A stretch of 13,827 bases of DNA, taken from positions 1 through 13,827 of the forward strand of contig ONUD01000201.1 in assembly GCA_900320925.1 (NCBI GenBank), in the 5' to 3' direction. This document shows, piece by piece, positions 1 to 6,585 of this stretch. The notes beneath the pieces were generated by a model. It was not told the origin of the DNA. It saw only the letters and a program-made list of their open reading frames with translations, and did no database searches. Position numbers and translations under genes: made by a program. How positions within the stretch are numbered: the stretch's first letter is position 1; every line of letters starts with the position of its first letter. The stretch is from an uncultured Eubacteriales bacterium. GTDB lineage: Bacteria; Bacillota; Clostridia; Oscillospirales; Acutalibacteraceae.

Positions 1-260
1 CCGTGGTCAAGGTGGAGAGCGACAGGTACGGTGATACCCAGTGACTCATCCATTGCCTTTACCATTGCCGCAACGGTCTGGAATCCTGTCATGTACTTGC
101 CTGCACCCTCGGAAACACCCAGAATCACGGGCGAATTGAGTTCCTGTGCGGTAAGGAGGATTGCCTTTGTCCACTCCAGATTGTTGATGTTGAACTGACC
201 GACTGCATAGTGACCAGCCTTTGCTTTTTTCAGCATTTCTGCTGCATTGACCAATGCCAT
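1..260 (-). CDS. fba: Class II fructose-1,6-bisphosphate aldolase, N-terminal part (cut by window edge)
   Basis: Glycolytic/gluconeogenic enzyme that reversibly cleaves fructose-1,6-bisphosphate to glyceraldehyde-3-phosphate and dihydroxyacetone phosphate; class II enzymes use a divalent metal and act in the cytosol. The 86 visible residues begin MALVNAAEMLKKAKAGHYAV and continue with the family's early beta-strand/helix pattern: GQFNINNLEW at about 20-29, a SPVILGVSEGAGKYM stretch at about 43-57, and VPVALHLDHG reaching the edge, where the HLDHG segment carries the conserved metal/active-site region. The ATG at 260 is preceded by GGAG about 11 nt upstream, slightly long but acceptable. It is a separate unit from the glycosyltransferase gene upstream, with its own promoter in the 115-nt gap. 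The C-terminal two thirds, including the other metal-binding histidines, lie outside the window. Recognition is from the N-terminal family pattern; a tagatose-bisphosphate aldolase of the same superfamily is the main alternative. Confidence 0.92.
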   Translation of the reverse strand, partial: MALVNAAEMLKKAKAGHYAVGQFNINNLEWTKAILLTAQELNSPVILGVSEGAGKYMTGFQTVAAMVKAMDESLGITVPVALHLDH

Positions 261-318
261 TTTCAATCACGCTCCAAAATTTTTTTGATATGCACTGTTA
301 CCTGCATACTTTGCACAT

Positions 319-347
319 AGTATACCACAAAAAAAACAAAAGATAAA
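319..347 (-). promoter_or_regulatory. Probable extended -10 promoter for the aldolase gene
   Basis: Read on the minus strand there is a TATACT -10 (324-319) directly preceded by TGG, giving an extended -10 element (TGnTATACT). The hexamer 17 nt upstream, TTTATC (347-342), is a poor -35, and the spacer is very T-rich. Predicted transcript start is near 312, giving a leader of about 50 nt. A TTGTCA lies at 360-355 but is 30 nt from the -10, too far to pair with it. Prediction only. Confidence 0.6.
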
Positions 348-367
348 GGGGATTTGACAATTTTCCG

Positions 368-403
368 AAAAAAAACTATGGCTGGAAGGAAACCGCCACC
401 CAT
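368..403 (-). terminator. Rho-independent terminator overlapping the glycosyltransferase stop codon
   Basis: On the minus strand ATGGGTGG (403-396) pairs with CCAGCCAT (385-378), 8 positions with one internal G-G mismatch and a 10-nt loop, followed by AG and eight Ts (375-368). The hairpin is built from the last coding codons, and the TAG stop (378-376) lies between stem and T-run. Position at the end of the valS/glycosyltransferase unit and just before the aldolase promoter fits a terminator; the mismatch makes it moderate. Confidence 0.5.
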
Positions 404-2010
404 AACACGACCGACAGTATCGAATAGGCAATCACCAAGGCATAGAGGAGCATTTTCAGCCATTGGGGAATCTGCTTTTGCAGGAGCAGACCGAGATACA
501 ATGCCCCGATGATGATGACATCAAACACGTAGCGGATATTTTCGGAATAGATATTGGGGTACCTGATACAGAAAATACAGTAGGAAACCATGATGGAAGC
601 ATACAGCACCAGCAGGAATCCGTTTTGCACCCTGTTTTGTTTCGAGAATGCCAGGCAGACCATGCCCACAAATGCAATGAGTCCCAACAGCAGGGTGATG
701 TAAAAATACAGGGAAAGAATCCCTGCCAAAGAGGACAGTTCTTTCATATACTGCATTGTCACCGAGGACTTGATGAGTGCCAGTATGGGGTGATAGTCCT
801 CAAACGGGAATGCGGTACCGAAAACGGAAGCACCGTAAGTAACCGTAATGGGATAGACAAAATGCAGCGGGTCGGGATACAGCAATCTCTGCCAGACAGG
901 AATGCTTTCCATATAGGCACTGTAGTTGCCCGCCGGCACATATCCCAGCGGCACACCGAACTGCACCAGATTCTTGACGGGAAACCATACTGCCAGCGGT
1001 ACACTGATCCCGAGAAATGCCGCAAACTGTCCGAGATAGGCTTTCCACTTTCCGATATCCCTGCAAAAGACGTACACGAACAAAAACGCAATGGCAGGAG
1101 CAGCTATCACCACGGAAAGCTTTGTCATCATGCCAAAACCGATACACAAAGCAATTTTGACTATATTTTTCCCTGTTCTGTTGTCGTACCATTGCAGTGC
1201 CAAATACACCGCACCCGTTTCCAGTGCAATGGAAAGCATATCATTGTTGAAACAGCCGGAAAGGATCACCAGTGAATTGGCAAAAGCGGTGACGGCCAAG
1301 GCTCCTGTCAGGGCATAGCCTTTCAGCTTACATTGCCGAAAAATCTTATCTGCCGTGAGCAGAGTGGCAATCGCACTGTACAGGGAAATGACCTGTACGG
1401 ATTCAATAGCCGTGTCATAGGGAATCCCGAAAGCAGTGGTAATCCTCACCACTGCCGCCGAAAGCCAATAATACAGCGGCGGGTGATATAACTGCAATTT
1501 GGTGCGGGGGTCGAAATCGGGCAGCCGAAACCAATGGTCATACAGATATTCTATATATGCCAGATGTCCCTCGCCGCCATGAAGCTTATCCGCATCAATG
1601 CTCCTGTCCTCCCATGTCGAGAAGAGGATGTAACAGATGTACAGAAAAACCGCAAAGCCGAGAATCACCAGCCGCAGATTGTCTGCTTCCAGCAGCTTTC
1701 TCTTGTATTTCAGGTACAGCAGTACAAGGCAGGCTATTCCTCCCAACAGCAGTACACTGCCTTTATACGGTACAAGAAACAGCAGTATGCCTGCCGCCAC
1801 AGCCCCCACCGATGACACAGCAAACTTTCCGTACTGCACCCTGTCAGGAGAACGATATTTCCTGAAAAGCTGCACAATCGCCAAAAAGGAAAGAATCATG
1901 CACGCCGTACCTGAAAAGGCGGCTTCATCACAAAGCGTGAATGCCCATACGCCCATGCACAGCACCAGTGTCAACAGATAGGGGTGCTGTTCGATAACCT
2001 TTCTGTTCAT
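376..2010 (-). CDS. Polytopic GT-C-type (family 39-like) membrane glycosyltransferase
   Basis: A 544-residue integral membrane protein with roughly 14-16 predicted membrane segments (for example about 10-27, 62-80, 84-100, 112-131, 202-221, 233-251, 284-298, 300-316, 326-344, 432-453, 463-482, 493-510, 518-539). After the fifth segment comes a long outside loop with acidic residues (GGEGHLAYIEYL at 145-156) followed by LYHPPLYYWLSA at 174-185; an acidic first loop and an HPP/LYYW motif are typical of the GT-C fold families related to ArnT and protein O-mannosyltransferases, which move sugar from a polyprenyl-phosphate carrier to an acceptor outside the membrane. Acceptor and sugar cannot be deduced. 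The ATG at 2010 overlaps the valS TGA as ATGA, so translation is probably coupled to valS. No other envelope gene lies beside it. Membrane topology is clear; the exact glycosyltransferase family is inferred. Confidence 0.8.
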   Translation of the reverse strand: MNRKVIEQHPYLLTLVLCMGVWAFTLCDEAAFSGTACMILSFLAIVQLFRKYRSPDRVQYGKFAVSSVGAVAAGILLFLVPYKGSVLLLGGIACLVLLYLKYKRKLLEADNLRLVILGFAVFLYICYILFSTWEDRSIDADKLHGGEGHLAYIEYLYDHWFRLPDFDPRTKLQLYHPPLYYWLSAAVVRITTAFGIPYDTAIESVQVISLYSAIATLLTADKIFRQCKLKGYALTGALAVTAFANSLVILSGCFNNDMLSIALETGAVYLALQWYDNRTGKNIVKIALCIGFGMMTKLSVVIAAPAIAFLFVYVFCRDIGKWKAYLGQFAAFLGISVPLAVWFPVKNLVQFGVPLGYVPAGNYSAYMESIPVWQRLLYPDPLHFVYPITVTYGASVFGTAFPFEDYHPILALIKSSVTMQYMKELSSLAGILSLYFYITLLLGLIAFVGMVCLAFSKQNRVQNGFLLVLYASIMVSYCIFCIRYPNIYSENIRYVFDVIIIGALYLGLLLQKQIPQWLKMLLYALVIAYSILSVVLWVAVSFQP

Positions 2011-4622
2011 GACTGCAAGGCAGCAATGGCTGCTTCAATCATGGTGATTTTTTCGGCAAATTTAGCGGCACTGGCTTTGACCTCTGCCACGACACGTTCG
2101 GGAGCTTTTGCCATGAAGCCCTGATTGCTCAGCTTCTTTTCATGGAAGGCAAGGTCTTTTTTGGCTGATTCCAGTTCCTTGTTCAGACGCAGGAGTTCTG
2201 CCTGTCTGTCCACCAGCTCGTCCATGGGGATATAGATTTTGGCATCGGCCGTCACGATGGTCACTGCTCCCTCCATGGCAAAGCTTTCTGCCACTTCCAC
2301 CTCATTGGCACTCGCCAGACGGATAAAGAACTTTTTGCCGTTTTCAAAGGCAGCGGTCTCTTTGGCGGCTACATACACTTTTGCTTTTCTTGAGGGGGGG
2401 ACATTCATCTCAGCACGTCTGTTGCGAATCGCTTTGATGGCATCCATGATCATTTCCATTTGCTTGGCAGCTTCGGGATAGCAGTTGGCTTCCGTGTACA
2501 CAGGGTAGTTTTGTATCATAATGGTATCGCCCTCGTGCGGGAACGACTGCCAGATTTCTTCCGTGATGAACGGCATGAACGGGTGCAGCAGTTTGAGGGT
2601 TTCCATCATGAGCCACAGCAGTACCTGACGGGCATTTTGGGCAGACTGCCCTTCTGATTGCAGTCTTGCCTTTGCCAGCTCAATGTACCAGTCGCACAGG
2701 CAGTCCCAGATGAAGTCATACAGCTTCTGCACGGCAATGCCCAGTTCAAATTTTTCCAGATTCTCCGTCACCTCTCTGGTCACGGTGTTTAGCGTGGAGA
2801 TAATCCACTTGTCCTCGGCTGCCAGTTCTTCCGGCAGGACATTCGGCACCTCATGCCCGTCAATATTCATATGGATAAAGCGTGCGGCATTCCACAGCTT
2901 ATTGGCAAAATTACGGCTTGCCAGAATCTTTTTCTCGGAATAACGCATATCACTGCCCGGTGCATTGCCCGTGACCAGCGTCAGACGCAGGGCATCGGCA
3001 CCAAAGTCTTTGATGACCTCCAACGGGTCAATCCCGTTGCCAAGGGACTTGCTCATTTTTCTGCCCAGCTCGTCACGTATCAGACCATGAATCAGAACGG
3101 TATCAAACGGTGCTTTGCCTGTATGCTCAATGCCGCTGAACATCATACGCATGACCCAGAACGGAATAATATCATATCCCGTAACCAGCACGCTTGTCGG
3201 ATAGAAATAATCCATTTCCGGTGTCTTGTCAGGCCAACCGAGCGTGGAGAACGGCCAGAGGGCAGAACTGAACCATGTATCAAGTGTATCGGGATCCTGC
3301 CGCATGGTTTTGCCGCACTTCGGGCAGAAAGCTTCGTTTTCTTTCGTGACAACCGTTTCGCCGCAGTCATCACAGTAAAAAGCAGGAATCTGATGTCCCC
3401 ACCAGAGCTGTCGGGAAATGCACCAGTCACGGATATTTTCCAGCCAGTGGAAATAAGTTTTTTCAAAGTGGGTAGGAACAAACTGTGTTTCCCCGTTTTT
3501 CACTGCATCAATAGCAGGCTGTGCCAGCGGCTTCATCTTCACGAACCACTGCTTGGACACTCTCGGTTCAACGGTCGTACCGCAGCGGTAGCACGTGCCG
3601 ACATTGTGGGAATAGTCCTCGATTTTGACCAATGCCCCCTCGGCTTCCAGATCCTTGACAATAGCTTTTCTTGCTTCATATCTGTCCATGCCGGCATACT
3701 GCGGGTAATCGTCCGTAATCCTGGCATCGTCCGTCATGACGTTCACCACGGGCAGGTGATGACGCAGACCGACTTCAAAGTCATTCGGGTCATGGGCAGG
3801 CGTAATCTTTACCACACCTGTACCAAAGTCCATCTCTACATAGTCATCGGCAACAATGGGTATCTCTCTGTGAACGAGCGGCAAAATCAAAGTCTTGCCG
3901 ACCATCTCTTTATATCTGTCATCATTCGGGTTCACCGCAACGGCGGTATCGCCCAGCAGGGTTTCAGGACGTGTCGTAGCAAGATTGATATAGCCTGTGC
4001 CGTCCTTGAGCGGATAACGCAGGTGCCAGAAATGCCCTGCCTGCTCCTCGTATTCCACCTCGGCATCGGAGATGGAGGTCAGGCACTTCGGACACCAGTT
4101 GATGATTCTCTCTCCACGACAAATCAGTCCCTTGTCATACAGCCTGACAAAGACATTCTTGACAGCCTTGTTACAGCCCTCATCCATGGTAAACCGTTCT
4201 CTCTCCCAGTCCGCAGACGAACCCATCTTGCGGAGCTGTTTGACAATACGTCCGCCGTACTCGGCTCGCCACTCCCAGGCACGCTTCAAAAAGCCCTCTC
4301 TGCCAATATCCTCTTTGGAAATGCCCTCTTTCCGCATGGCTTCCACGATTTTTGCTTCGGTGGCAATGGAAGCATGGTCGGTTCCCGGAAGCCAAAGGGC
4401 AGAATAGCCCTGCATTCTCTTGAAACGAATCAGAATATCCTGCAAGGTATTATCCAGTGCATGACCCATGTGAAGCTGTCCCGTAATATTCGGGGGCGGC
4501 ATCATGATGGTATAAGGCTTCTTGTTTTTATCAATTTCGGCATGAAAGTAGCCATTGCTTTCCCAGAACTGATAGATTCTGTCCTCAAATTCACTCGGCT
4601 GATAGGCTTTTGCCAACTCCAT
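2007..4622 (-). CDS. valS: Valine--tRNA ligase
   Basis: Cytosolic class I aminoacyl-tRNA synthetase that charges tRNA-Val and edits misactivated threonine. The 871-residue product has the usual bacterial length and order: PPPNITG with the HIGH-type signature HMGH at 51-54, the CP1 editing insertion, a tryptophan-rich WCISRQLWWGHQIP block followed by CxxC zinc-ribbon-like pairs, the KMSKS loop at 522-526, an anticodon-binding helical domain, and a C-terminal coiled-coil arm rich in Glu/Lys/Ala over about the last 65 residues. I place the start at the ATG at 4622 because GGAG lies 8 nt upstream of it (4634-4631); an in-frame GTG at 4631 would add three residues but overlaps that ribosome binding site. 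It is first in a unit with the membrane glycosyltransferase gene (4-nt overlap) and diverges from miaB. Identity is secure. Confidence 0.98.
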   Translation of the reverse strand: MELAKAYQPSEFEDRIYQFWESNGYFHAEIDKNKKPYTIMMPPPNITGQLHMGHALDNTLQDILIRFKRMQGYSALWLPGTDHASIATEAKIVEAMRKEGISKEDIGREGFLKRAWEWRAEYGGRIVKQLRKMGSSADWERERFTMDEGCNKAVKNVFVRLYDKGLICRGERIINWCPKCLTSISDAEVEYEEQAGHFWHLRYPLKDGTGYINLATTRPETLLGDTAVAVNPNDDRYKEMVGKTLILPLVHREIPIVADDYVEMDFGTGVVKITPAHDPNDFEVGLRHHLPVVNVMTDDARITDDYPQYAGMDRYEARKAIVKDLEAEGALVKIEDYSHNVGTCYRCGTTVEPRVSKQWFVKMKPLAQPAIDAVKNGETQFVPTHFEKTYFHWLENIRDWCISRQLWWGHQIPAFYCDDCGETVVTKENEAFCPKCGKTMRQDPDTLDTWFSSALWPFSTLGWPDKTPEMDYFYPTSVLVTGYDIIPFWVMRMMFSGIEHTGKAPFDTVLIHGLIRDELGRKMSKSLGNGIDPLEVIKDFGADALRLTLVTGNAPGSDMRYSEKKILASRNFANKLWNAARFIHMNIDGHEVPNVLPEELAAEDKWIISTLNTVTREVTENLEKFELGIAVQKLYDFIWDCLCDWYIELAKARLQSEGQSAQNARQVLLWLMMETLKLLHPFMPFITEEIWQSFPHEGDTIMIQNYPVYTEANCYPEAAKQMEMIMDAIKAIRNRRAEMNVPPSRKAKVYVAAKETAAFENGKKFFIRLASANEVEVAESFAMEGAVTIVTADAKIYIPMDELVDRQAELLRLNKELESAKKDLAFHEKKLSNQGFMAKAPERVVAEVKASAAKFAEKITMIEAAIAALQS

Positions 4623-4658
4623 TTGAATCACTCCATTATGTTTAATCTACAGATTTTT

Positions 4659-4687
4659 ATTATCCCACTAAAACGGCGTTTTGTCAA
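4659..4687 (-). promoter_or_regulatory. Strong sigma-A-type promoter for valS
   Basis: On the minus strand a perfect TTGACA -35 (4687-4682) is separated by exactly 17 nt from GATAAT (4664-4659, five of six to consensus), with TGG before the -10 giving an extended element. Transcript start is expected near 4652, leaving about 30 nt before the valS ATG. This is too short for a T-box leader. Confidence 0.8.
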
Positions 4688-4694
4688 CTCAGGC

Positions 4695-4723
4695 TTGCAT
4701 ATATCTTTCAAATATGTTACCAT
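4695..4723 (+). promoter_or_regulatory. Probable promoter for the miaB-ricA-mutS-mutL operon
   Basis: TTGCAT (4695-4700), a 17-nt spacer, and TACCAT (4718-4723) preceded by TGT, which supplies an extended -10. Expected start is near 4730, about 30 nt before miaB. It lies back to back with the valS promoter; the two -35 elements are only 7 nt apart (4682-4687 and 4695-4700), so polymerases would compete for the site. Confidence 0.55.
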
Positions 4724-4760
4724 AGATGGTGCATTATGAACGATAAAGCGAGGGATTTTT

Positions 4761-6146
4761 TTGGACGAACTGCAAAAGCAGGCACATTATACCGACCTGC
4801 TCAGAGATATATTGCCGCTGCGGTACGGCAATGCCCATCCAAAGGCTCATGTCAGAACCTACGGCTGTCAGCAGAATGTTGCCGACAGTGAAAAAATCAA
4901 GGGGATGCTTGAAAGCATGGGTTGTACATTGACCGAGGAAGCGGAGGAAGCGGACATCATTCTGTTTAATACGTGTGCCGTGCGGGAACACGCTGAGGAC
5001 AGGGTGTTCGGCAATGTCGGAGAACTCAAGGCTCTCAAACGCAAAAAACCGTCACTGCTCATCGGTTTGTGCGGCTGTATGATGGAGCAAAAGCACATTG
5101 CCGACAGAATTTACAAGAGCTTTCCCTATGTGGGGCTGGTATTCGGCACACACGTCATTCATCGGTTTCCCGAAATGCTGTACCATGCCGTGACAACGGG
5201 CAAGCGTCTTGTGGAACGGGGCTATGATGACGGACAAATTTATGAGGGAATCCCCATGCACCGTGACGGCAGTTTCAAAGGCTGGCTGTCCATCATGTAC
5301 GGCTGTGACAACTTCTGCACCTACTGCATTGTACCCCATGTCAGAGGACGGGAACGCAGCCGTCAGCCGTCCATTGTGCTGGAGGAAGCCAAAGCCATGG
5401 TACAGGCAGGCTACAAGGATATTACCCTGCTGGGGCAGAATGTCAATTCCTACGGCAAGGGTATTTCGGAAACAGCAAGCTTTCCTTCCCTGCTGAAAAG
5501 TGTCAGCGAGATAGACGGGGATTTCTGGGTCAGGTTCATGACCTCCCACCCGAAAGATGCTTCCAAAGAACTGATTGACGTGATAGCCGAAAACCCCAAA
5601 ATCTGCAACCATATCCATTTGCCGTTCCAGTCCGGCAGTGACAGGATATTGAAGCAAATGAACCGTCATTATGACAAAGCAAAGTATATGGAAATCGTCA
5701 ACTATGCTAAAAGTAAAATCCCTGATTTGGCTTTGACCAGTGATGTGATCGTAGGCTTCCCCGGAGAAACCTATGAGGATTTTCAACAGACACTTGACCT
5801 GATCAGGGAAGTCGGCTTTACATCACTGTTCACGTTCATCTATTCCCCAAGAGTCGGCACACCTGCCGCAAAAATGGATGACCCTGTCCCCTATGAGGAA
5901 AAATCCCGCTGGTTCAGTGAACTGCTGAAAGTACAGGAGGAAATTGCCGCCAAACGGTGTGCCGACATGGTGGGCAAAACTTATCGGGTACTGGTGGAGG
6001 AACAGAAAAAAGAAGGTATTTTATGTGCCAGAACACAGAATCATATTGTCGTGGAAGCGGCAGGAACCTCTGACTTGATTGGTACGTTCCAACAGGTGGA
6101 AGTGACGGAAGCAAGAAACTGGATTCTGCGGGGCAAATTCCTATAA
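4761..6146 (+). CDS. miaB: tRNA-2-methylthio-N6-dimethylallyladenosine synthase (MiaB)
   Basis: Radical SAM enzyme that adds a methylthio group to i6A at position 37 of tRNAs reading U-starting codons. The 461 residues show the full methylthiotransferase layout. The N-terminal domain holds cysteines for the auxiliary [4Fe-4S] cluster at C36 (in TYGCQQN), C72 (in FNTCAVRE) and C106 (in GLCGCMME). The radical SAM core has the CxxxCxxC motif C182-DNF-C186-TY-C189 within MYGCDNFCTYCIVPHVRGRE. A TRAM RNA-binding domain covers about 395-461. The start is a TTG at 4761: an in-frame stop at 4737-4739 excludes anything far upstream, and GAGGG (4750-4754) lies 6 nt before it. The TAA overlaps the ribosome binding site of the next gene, so the two are probably expressed together. 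MiaB and MtaB are paralogues; the NVADSEK and RGRERSR details and the ricA neighbour favour MiaB. Confidence 0.96.
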   Translation: MDELQKQAHYTDLLRDILPLRYGNAHPKAHVRTYGCQQNVADSEKIKGMLESMGCTLTEEAEEADIILFNTCAVREHAEDRVFGNVGELKALKRKKPSLLIGLCGCMMEQKHIADRIYKSFPYVGLVFGTHVIHRFPEMLYHAVTTGKRLVERGYDDGQIYEGIPMHRDGSFKGWLSIMYGCDNFCTYCIVPHVRGRERSRQPSIVLEEAKAMVQAGYKDITLLGQNVNSYGKGISETASFPSLLKSVSEIDGDFWVRFMTSHPKDASKELIDVIAENPKICNHIHLPFQSGSDRILKQMNRHYDKAKYMEIVNYAKSKIPDLALTSDVIVGFPGETYEDFQQTLDLIREVGFTSLFTFIYSPRVGTPAAKMDDPVPYEEKSRWFSELLKVQEEIAAKRCADMVGKTYRVLVEEQKKEGILCARTQNHIVVEAAGTSDLIGTFQQVEVTEARNWILRGKFL

Positions 6147-6160
6147 GGAGATTGATAACA

Positions 6161-6568
6161 ATGGATATTATTGAAATGACAAGAGAACTGGGTAAAATGC
6201 TGCAAAAGGAAGAAGTGTACCTGACATACCGTATTGCCAAGCAGGCCGCCGATGAAGATAAGGAACTGCAAAAACTCATCAATGAATTTGGCTTGAAGCG
6301 TGAGGAAATCAGTGAAGAAGCTTCCAAGGATGAAAATGACAAGAATCCTGAACGCTTGCAGGAACTTAACAGGGAAATGCGAAAAATTTATGCCAAAATC
6401 ATGACCAATGAAAGAATGATTCACTACAATGATGCCAAAGACAACTTTGATGCCCTCATGCAGAGAATCAATGCCATCATTCAGCAGTCCTCCGAGGGAG
6501 AAGATCCCGAAACAGCCGATTATATTTCATGCAGCGGAAGCTGTGCTACCTGCGGCGGCTGCGGCTGA
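6161..6568 (+). CDS. ricA: YlbF/YmcA (Com_YlbF) family protein, probable RicA, with cysteine-rich tail
   Basis: A 135-residue, mostly helical, charged protein of the YlbF/YmcA family. In Bacillus these proteins (RicA, RicF) form a complex with RicT that carries Fe-S clusters and affects RNA processing and development. Residues 1-115 give the family's long antiparallel helical region (TRELGKMLQKEEVYLTYRIA, then a highly charged middle). The last residues hold four cysteines, C124-x3-C128-x2-C131-x2-C134, fitting a metal or Fe-S site. The ATG at 6161 has AGGAG at 6146-6150; an in-frame TTG at 6152 lies immediately downstream of that site and is rejected. Position between miaB and mutS mirrors the miaB(ymcB)-ymcA-(cotE)-mutS-mutL order in B. 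subtilis, supporting RicA over other YlbF-family members. The symbol is assigned mainly on synteny. Confidence 0.82.
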   Translation: MDIIEMTRELGKMLQKEEVYLTYRIAKQAADEDKELQKLINEFGLKREEISEEASKDENDKNPERLQELNREMRKIYAKIMTNERMIHYNDAKDNFDALMQRINAIIQQSSEGEDPETADYISCSGSCATCGGCG

Positions 6569-6585
6569 ATCGGAGGGAAACGGAT

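Noticed and set aside
354..382. TTGACA on the plus strand with TATGGC 17 nt downstream, a possible antisense promoter into the glycosyltransferase gene
   Set aside because: The -10 matches consensus at only three positions and nothing downstream on that strand is a credible gene or RNA; likely chance in an A/T-rich gap.
463..1275. 270-codon plus-strand frame opposite the membrane glycosyltransferase
   Set aside because: Same codon-aligned antisense artefact; the product is hydrophilic and patternless, while the minus-strand frame is a coherent multi-pass membrane protein.
2853..4739. 628-codon open frame on the plus strand opposite valS
   Set aside because: It is codon-aligned with valS, so stops arise only where valS uses TTA, CTA or TCA, which are rare there. 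Its translation is low-complexity His/Arg/Ile-rich with no family signature, and it has no ribosome binding site.
4623..4760. Searched for a T-box, other riboswitch or small gene between valS and miaB
   Set aside because: No T-box sequence or long structured element is visible, and both promoters fill the space.
5052..5786. 244-codon minus-strand frame opposite miaB
   Set aside because: Codon-aligned antisense frame of a securely identified gene; no promoter or ribosome binding site.
6529..6585. Longer in-frame start for MutS
   Set aside because: It would overlap the ricA tail and add a basic extension absent from MutS; the ATG at 6586 has GGAGGG 8 nt upstream and starts at the usual place.
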